Program-made: the position numbers and the translations under genes | Part shown: one piece after another, positions 5,116 through 8,277 of the stretch | Numbering within the stretch: position 1 is the stretch's first letter | Layout of the letters: every line of letters begins with the position of its first letter | Notes under the pieces: model-generated | Told to the model about the DNA's origin: nothing | The model's database searches: none | The model's input: the letters and a program-made list of their open reading frames with translations, nothing else | Assembly (NCBI GenBank): GCA_934630555.1 | Contig: CAKTXB010000072.1 | Coordinates: 1-8,277 of the forward strand | Length of the DNA stretch: 8,277 nucleotides | Reading direction: 5' to 3' | Origin: an uncultured Oscillospiraceae bacterium | Lineage (GTDB): Bacteria; Bacillota; Clostridia; Oscillospirales; Oscillospiraceae

Positions 5116-5130
5116 AGGACTGCGGGTAAA

Positions 5131-5158
5131 CAGAACGGGCGGTTTTGCAACCGTCCGT
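5131..5158 (-). terminator. Hairpin after the exonuclease gene, weak terminator
   Basis: Bases 5135-5144 and 5149-5158 pair around a 4-nt loop. One position is A-C on the minus strand (G-U on the plus strand). On the minus strand the stem is followed by the interrupted T-rich run TTCTGTTT, a weak tail. Its location, seven bases past the exonuclease stop and just before the mrnC promoter, makes a terminator role plausible. Confidence 0.5.
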
Positions 5159-5164
5159 GGTGCT

Positions 5165-6154
5165 TTATTCGGCCTTTGCCGCATCGGCGGCCGGCTTGGA
5201 TGCACGGCGGTGACGGCGGCGGTTGGGGGAACGACGGCGCGGCTTGGCGGCCTGCGCGACGTAGCTTTTGGCCGCTTCGGAGTCGGATGCATAGGTCAGG
5301 CGGCTGGCGCGGAGCGTGCCGTCGGTTTCATCAGACAGGCGGACGCGGATGAGGTAATCCCCATGCTCCGGGCAATGACTGAGGTTCATATAACGCCGGC
5401 CGGGCTGGCCCAGCCAGCGGGCGGGCTGCATGGCTGCGCCACAGACAGGACAGCAGTTTTCCGGCCCGGCCATGGCGGTGAGCGCCGCAGCTTTATCGGC
5501 ATAGCCATGGAATACATGACGGTCCACACAGCCGGGAAGCTGCTCAGGCTGATAGCTGTTTTCCTGCTGAATGCGCGTCTGGGCGTATTGTGCGATGCCA
5601 GCGGCAAGGTCGAGCCTGCTGCAAATGAGCGCAGTGTGGTACGCGTCACCAAGCGCGTCATGGGCCGGACGGCTGGGCTCAATGTGCATCATCTCCATGG
5701 CTGTTTTCAGCGCGCGCTGGGGTGAGAGGCCATCCGTCTGGGCGTTAAAGATGAGCTGGGCGTTATACCAGCGGCTGGCCCAGCTGTCATCCAGCGCGTG
5801 CAAGGCCAGGTTTTCCTTGAGGACCATGGCATCGTCAAAGCCCCAGGTGAGGAAAATGCAGTCCTCACCGCACCAGGCACAAAACCGCTCCATGGCTTCG
5901 GGAAAGCTGACACCGCGCGCCTGCAGGTCGGCATCCTTGATGCCGGTGAGCTTGGCGATTTTGCGGTTCATCTTTTTAAAGTATTTGGGCTGGATGAGGA
6001 TCTGGAACTCGTCGGCCAGCGTTTGGTCCTCGTGTACACGAACGGCGCCGATCTGCACGATCTCCCCGCGCAGCGGCAGGGGGAGGGGCTTTTTGGCCGC
6101 GTAAGAACCGGGCCAGGCCTGATTCCACTCCATATCCAGAACGATGTATTGCAT
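5165..6154 (-). CDS. DEDDh 3'-5' exonuclease with zinc-ribbon-like region and basic tail
   Basis: The N-terminal 190 residues are a DnaQ/ERI-1-like exonuclease fold that removes nucleotides from 3' ends of DNA or RNA using two metal ions. Exo I is VLDMEW (D7, E9); exo II lies in FLTWGFDDAMVL (D107 or D108); exo III is HDALGDAYHTA with H165 and D170, giving DEDDh. After a linker, C235-x2-C238 and C261-x2-H264 look like a zinc ribbon (230-275). The end (304-320) is a dense Arg/Lys tail, probably for nucleic-acid binding. I chose the ATG at 6152-6154 because AAGGAG is seven bases upstream and homologues begin MxYIVxDxEW. A 37-residue extension to 6265 would cross the promoter and shows no family pattern. 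The substrate is unknown; the TWG/HDAL pattern resembles RNA-acting KapD/ERI-1 enzymes. It appears monocistronic. Confidence 0.92.
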   Translation of the reverse strand: MQYIVLDMEWNQAWPGSYAAKKPLPLPLRGEIVQIGAVRVHEDQTLADEFQILIQPKYFKKMNRKIAKLTGIKDADLQARGVSFPEAMERFCAWCGEDCIFLTWGFDDAMVLKENLALHALDDSWASRWYNAQLIFNAQTDGLSPQRALKTAMEMMHIEPSRPAHDALGDAYHTALICSRLDLAAGIAQYAQTRIQQENSYQPEQLPGCVDRHVFHGYADKAAALTAMAGPENCCPVCGAAMQPARWLGQPGRRYMNLSHCPEHGDYLIRVRLSDETDGTLRASRLTYASDSEAAKSYVAQAAKPRRRSPNRRRHRRASKPAADAAKAE

Positions 6155-6182
6155 AGTGATGCTCCTTATCATATTCCTATCT

Positions 6183-6211
6183 ATGGTATCACACGGCGCG
6201 GCGTGTGTAAA
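6183..6211 (-). promoter_or_regulatory. Promoter of the exonuclease gene
   Basis: On the minus strand TTTACA (6206-6211) and TACCAT (6183-6188) are 17 nt apart, with a TG giving an extended -10 (TGATACCAT). Transcription would begin about 20 nt before the ATG at 6154. It lies in the divergent gap between the exonuclease and the amidase. Confidence 0.65.
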
Positions 6212-6250
6212 TGATTTTTGCAAAAGAAACGCACAGCGCGGACGGAATTT

Positions 6251-6278
6251 GCATAGAATGGGCAAAAATCGGAAAGGA
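6251..6278 (+). promoter_or_regulatory. Possible promoter and ribosome site for the amidase gene
   Basis: TAGAAT (6254-6259) is a fair -10 sequence, but no good -35 is found 16-18 nt upstream. AAAGGA (6273-6278) precedes the ATG at 6289 by 10 nt, a slightly long spacing. If TAGAAT is used, the start of transcription lies downstream of the ATG at 6211, which supports the shorter coding region. Confidence 0.4.
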
Positions 6279-6288
6279 CGGCGAAAGA

Positions 6289-7029
6289 ATGCCTTTTTTG
6301 TTTTTAAGCCCCTCCACGCAGTATTTTAACCCCTATGTGACGGAGGGCGACGAGCGGTATTGGATGAACCGGCTGGCAGATGCAATGACGCCCTATCTGC
6401 GCGCAAGCGGCGTGAATGTGACGCGCAACGACCCGGAGGGGAATGCGGCGGCGTCCATCCGGCAGTCGAACGCAGGAACGTATGACTTTCATCTGGCGCT
6501 GCATTCCAACGCCTCGCCGGAGGCGACGCGGGGGCAGGCGCGTGGGGTAGAGTTCTATTATTTCCCAACGAGCGAGGATGGGCTGCGGATGGCGAACATT
6601 CTGGCCGATAATATACGACCCATTTATCCGCTGCCGGAGCGGGTGCGGGCGCTGCCCAGCGTGACGATCGGCGAGGTGCGGCGGACGCGGGCACCGTCGG
6701 TGCTGGCAGAGCTCGGGTATCACGACAATGTGGAGGATGCAAACTGGCTGACGGGCGATCTGGAACAGGTCGCGGCGGCACTGGCGGAGGGCGTGACGGA
6801 ATATTTTGGACTGCCGTTCCTTACACCGGAAAGGGAACGGCCGGCGGTCATTGCCACGCAAGGCAGCACACTCAATCTGCGGGCGTATCCGACTGTGGGC
6901 GCGCCGGTCCTTGCGCAGCTGCCGGATGGCGCGGCAGTCACAGTGCTGGGGCAGTACAACGACTGGTACACAGTGGACTATGACGGCCTGGTCGGCTTTG
7001 CAGCGACGGCGTTTGTGCAGCCGGTTTGA
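6289..7029 (+). CDS. N-acetylmuramoyl-L-alanine amidase (Amidase_3-like) with SH3b domain
   Basis: Residues 1-175 resemble zinc amidases that cut the bond between N-acetylmuramic acid and L-alanine in peptidoglycan: SPSTQ (7-11), TEGDERYWMNRLADAM (18-33, likely metal-ligand E22), LALHSNAS (69-76, H72) and VLAELGYHDN (138-147, catalytic-type E141). In place of the usual DPGHGG the first motif is SPSTQYFNPY, as in a clostridial subgroup, so one canonical zinc histidine is absent. Residues 187-246 form an SH3b domain (LNLRAYPTVGAPVLAQL to GFAATAFVQ) that probably binds cell wall. No signal peptide or membrane anchor exists, so it may act in the cytoplasm or mother cell, or be released by lysis. 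The ATG at 6289 is chosen because residues upstream of it, from an ATG at 6211, look non-coding and cross the divergent promoter. Total length 246. Confidence 0.87.
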   Translation: MPFLFLSPSTQYFNPYVTEGDERYWMNRLADAMTPYLRASGVNVTRNDPEGNAAASIRQSNAGTYDFHLALHSNASPEATRGQARGVEFYYFPTSEDGLRMANILADNIRPIYPLPERVRALPSVTIGEVRRTRAPSVLAELGYHDNVEDANWLTGDLEQVAAALAEGVTEYFGLPFLTPERERPAVIATQGSTLNLRAYPTVGAPVLAQLPDGAAVTVLGQYNDWYTVDYDGLVGFAATAFVQPV

Positions 7030-7065
7030 ACGCTTGACAATGTTTGTATAATAAGTACAGAAGCA
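7030..7065 (+). promoter_or_regulatory. AT-rich promoter region of the metal-uptake operon
   Basis: Within a GC-rich window this gap holds a perfect TTGACA (7034-7039) and a perfect TATAAT (7047-7052), only seven nt apart, so they cannot be the -35 and -10 of one promoter. TATAAT is probably the -10, with a poor -35 over the amidase stop. The overlapping elements and the partly symmetric GTATAATAAGTAC (7046-7058) would suit control by a metal-sensing repressor (Zur, MntR or AdcR type), but none of their known boxes is clearly matched. Confidence 0.5.
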
Positions 7066-7087
7066 GCTGCTGCGTGTTTGCGGCAGC
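7066..7087 (+). repeat. Leader hairpin ahead of the metal-binding lipoprotein gene
   Basis: GCTGCTGC (7066-7073) pairs with GCGGCAGC (7080-7087) around a 6-nt loop, with one U-G wobble. It lies between the putative promoter and the ribosome site (GGAGAA, 7100-7105). No T-run follows, so it is a 5'-leader stem or chance rather than a terminator for the amidase. Confidence 0.45.
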
Positions 7088-7109
7088 GTAAGATTTATTG
7101 GAGAACTAT

Positions 7110-7979
7110 ATGAAATACAAAAAATTTATATCGCTGCTGCTGGTGCTGGCGCTGGGGCTTTGCGGCTGCGGCGCGCAGCGCACGGCGGCAGCGCAGGACA
7201 CGATCGTCTGCACGACGGGGCAGCTGGCCGAAATGACGCGGCGCGTCATTGCTGACACAGCTCTGGAACAGGAGCTGGAGGTCAGCTGCGTGGTGACCGA
7301 GCCGGTATCGTGCCTGCACGACTACACGTTAAGCGTACGGCAGATGCAGCTTTTGGAGCGCAGCGCCGTGACCATCACGGTGGGGCTTGGTTTGGAGGAC
7401 TTTATGCAGCAGGCCCTGCGGGCCTCAAACGGTGCGCAGATCGTGGCGTCGGATGGCGTGGAAGCACTGCCGTCAGACGAAGAGCCGGGGGAATCAGACC
7501 CGCACATCTGGCTGTCACCGGCAGCCTGCGCGCAGATGGCGCGGAACATAGCAGACGGCCTTGCGGCGCTGTATCCGGCGGATGCGGCGCGGCTGCGGGA
7601 AAACGCAGCGGGCTATGCCGCCGAGATGGACGCGCTGCTGGAATACGGGAATACGGCGCTGGCCGGACTTTCGTGCCGGGAACTCGTGACGTTCCATGAC
7701 GGATTTTCGTATTTTGCCGCGGCATTTGGCCTGACGATCGCGGCGGCCATGGAAATTGAAGCCGGAAGCGAACCGTCGGCGAAAGAACTGGAAGCGGTCG
7801 TGGACATTGTGCGCGCGGACGGGATCCCGGCGGTATTTGCGGAAAAAAGCGGCACTGACGATGCGGCAAAGCTCGTGGCCCGGGAAACAGGTGCGGCGGT
7901 CTATACGCTGGACATGGGCCTTTCCGGCGGCGAGGCCATCCGGCACAACATTGACACGATAAAGGAAGCACTGCAATGA
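7110..7979 (+). CDS. znuA: Zinc/manganese-type ABC transporter solute-binding lipoprotein
   Basis: This 289-residue protein is a cluster A-I (ZnuA/TroA-like) metal-binding lipoprotein that captures a divalent metal outside the membrane for its ABC importer. A lysine-rich start and hydrophobic segment (6-17) lead to the lipobox LCGC with C20 as the likely lipidated residue. Metal ligands appear at H70 (in SCLHDYTLS), H132 (SDPHIWLSP), H196 (TFHDGFSYF) and an acidic residue near 245-268 (FAEKSGTDD, YTLD). Three histidines favour zinc over manganese. The loop before H132 is acidic (PSDEEPGESD), where zinc proteins often have a His-rich loop. The start is the ATG at 7110, six bases after GGAG; the in-frame TTG at 7098 overlaps that site. 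Its stop overlaps the ATPase start as ATGA. The gene name follows the family only. Confidence 0.9.
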   Translation: MKYKKFISLLLVLALGLCGCGAQRTAAAQDTIVCTTGQLAEMTRRVIADTALEQELEVSCVVTEPVSCLHDYTLSVRQMQLLERSAVTITVGLGLEDFMQQALRASNGAQIVASDGVEALPSDEEPGESDPHIWLSPAACAQMARNIADGLAALYPADAARLRENAAGYAAEMDALLEYGNTALAGLSCRELVTFHDGFSYFAAAFGLTIAAAMEIEAGSEPSAKELEAVVDIVRADGIPAVFAEKSGTDDAAKLVARETGAAVYTLDMGLSGGEAIRHNIDTIKEALQ

Positions 7980-8277
7980 TACCTTACAAACACAGCCACA
8001 CGGGCGACTGCGAGCACGCATGCTGCCTGCGGGTGGAGGATCTGTGCGTCAGCGCGGGCGGCAGCCCGATCTTGGAGCACATCGACCTGCATATGCACTG
8101 CGGCCAGCTGGTGGCGCTCATCGGGCCAAACGGCGCAGGCAAATCGACGCTCATTCAGGCCATTTTAGGCCAGCGGGAATACAGCGGCAAGATCACGTTC
8201 CACGACGCATCGGGGAAGGAGTCAAAGCTGCGCATCGGCTATGTGCCGCAGAGCCCGCAGTTTGCGCGCGGCGACCC
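7976..8277 (+). CDS. Metal ABC transporter ATP-binding protein, ZnuC-like (5' part only)
   Basis: One hundred codons are visible. Residues from about 18 read LRVEDLCVSAGGSPILEHID, the usual opening of an ABC ATPase, then LVALIGPNGAGKSTLI with the Walker A motif (GPNGAGKS), and GYVPQSP, the Q-loop region; the signature motif, Walker B and H-loop lie beyond the window. Sequence and position directly after the solute-binding lipoprotein point to the metal-uptake ATPase (ZnuC/MntB class), and a permease gene should follow. The N-terminus is extended with a His/Cys-rich stretch, KHSHTGDCEHACC (5-17), carrying H6, H8, C12, H14, C16 and C17, a likely metal site not present in E. coli ZnuC. The ATG overlaps the preceding TGA, so the two genes are translationally coupled. 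The ATPase call is secure; the metal is inferred. Confidence 0.92.
   Translation, partial: MIPYKHSHTGDCEHACCLRVEDLCVSAGGSPILEHIDLHMHCGQLVALIGPNGAGKSTLIQAILGQREYSGKITFHDASGKESKLRIGYVPQSPQFARGD

Noticed and set aside
6155..6265. N-terminal extension of the exonuclease to an ATG at 6265
   Set aside because: It would cover the promoter at 6183-6211, lacks a suitable ribosome site, and the extra 37 residues do not look like the family; the ATG at 6154 has AAGGAG.
6211..6288. N-terminal extension of the amidase to an ATG at 6211
   Set aside because: The first base overlaps the divergent -35, no ribosome site is present, and the recognisable protein begins MPFLFLSPSTQ at 6289.
7098..7109. TTG start for the metal-binding lipoprotein
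   Set aside because: The TTG overlaps the Shine-Dalgarno GGAG that serves the ATG at 7110, which begins a normal signal peptide.
7402..7971. Minus-strand frame of 189 codons opposite the lipoprotein gene
   Set aside because: Pro/Arg-rich antisense reading of a well-identified gene.
1..8277. CRISPR array, tRNA, rRNA, insertion sequence, phage or defence system
   Set aside because: No regularly spaced repeats, tRNA arms, rRNA-like stretches, transposase or integrase motifs, or known defence domains were seen on either strand.

Overview
The window looks like a chromosomal stretch from a GC-rich member of the Bacillota, class Clostridia, probably an Oscillospiraceae/Ruminococcaceae-type gut anaerobe. 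That assignment is inference. It rests on Mini-RNase III, RqcH (NFACT), a DUF1893 protein, a TatD-associated radical SAM protein beside an ECF S component, strong Shine-Dalgarno sites, sigma-A-like promoters, and GC-rich third codon positions. I see no rRNA, tRNA, CRISPR array, insertion sequence or phage gene.

Layout. From 1 to 6154 every gene is on the minus strand, in three transcription units. (1) The leftmost unit starts at a good promoter (1954-1982) and reads a two-helix membrane protein, a DUF1893 protein (ATGA overlap), an ECF-transporter S component after a 95-nt gap, and a radical SAM protein that abuts it with no gap and leaves the window at base 1. (2) The central unit starts at a promoter at 5087-5115. 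It reads Mini-RNase III (TTG start), the ribosome-quality-control factor RqcH, a small PF04071-type cysteine-rich protein, and an unlisted 48-residue Pro/Ser-rich ORF. A terminator-shaped hairpin follows, with its U-tract touching the Shine-Dalgarno of an 87-residue protein containing 19 cysteines. The unit ends in tandem hairpins, the second a strong terminator. (3) A single gene for a DEDDh exonuclease with a zinc-ribbon-like region and an Arg-rich tail has its own promoter at 6183-6211.

From 6289 rightwards genes are on the plus strand. They are a signal-less N-acetylmuramoyl-L-alanine amidase with an SH3b domain, then a zinc/manganese-type ABC uptake operon: a solute-binding lipoprotein, and an ATPase with a His/Cys-rich N-terminus that runs off the right edge.

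How they work together. Mini-RNase III (23S rRNA maturation) and RqcH (Ala-tailing on stalled 60S-equivalent subunits) are co-transcribed and overlap, so unit 2 is mainly a ribosome/translation unit. The metal-uptake pair is a conventional SBP-ATPase start of a three-gene operon whose permease should lie just outside. The parts least explained by known families are the tail of unit 2 (48-aa ORF, hairpin fused to a Shine-Dalgarno, Cys-rich protein), the ECF S component/radical SAM pair with its unassigned leader, and the metal-binding N-terminus of the ATPase. I do not see a convincing entirely new system.
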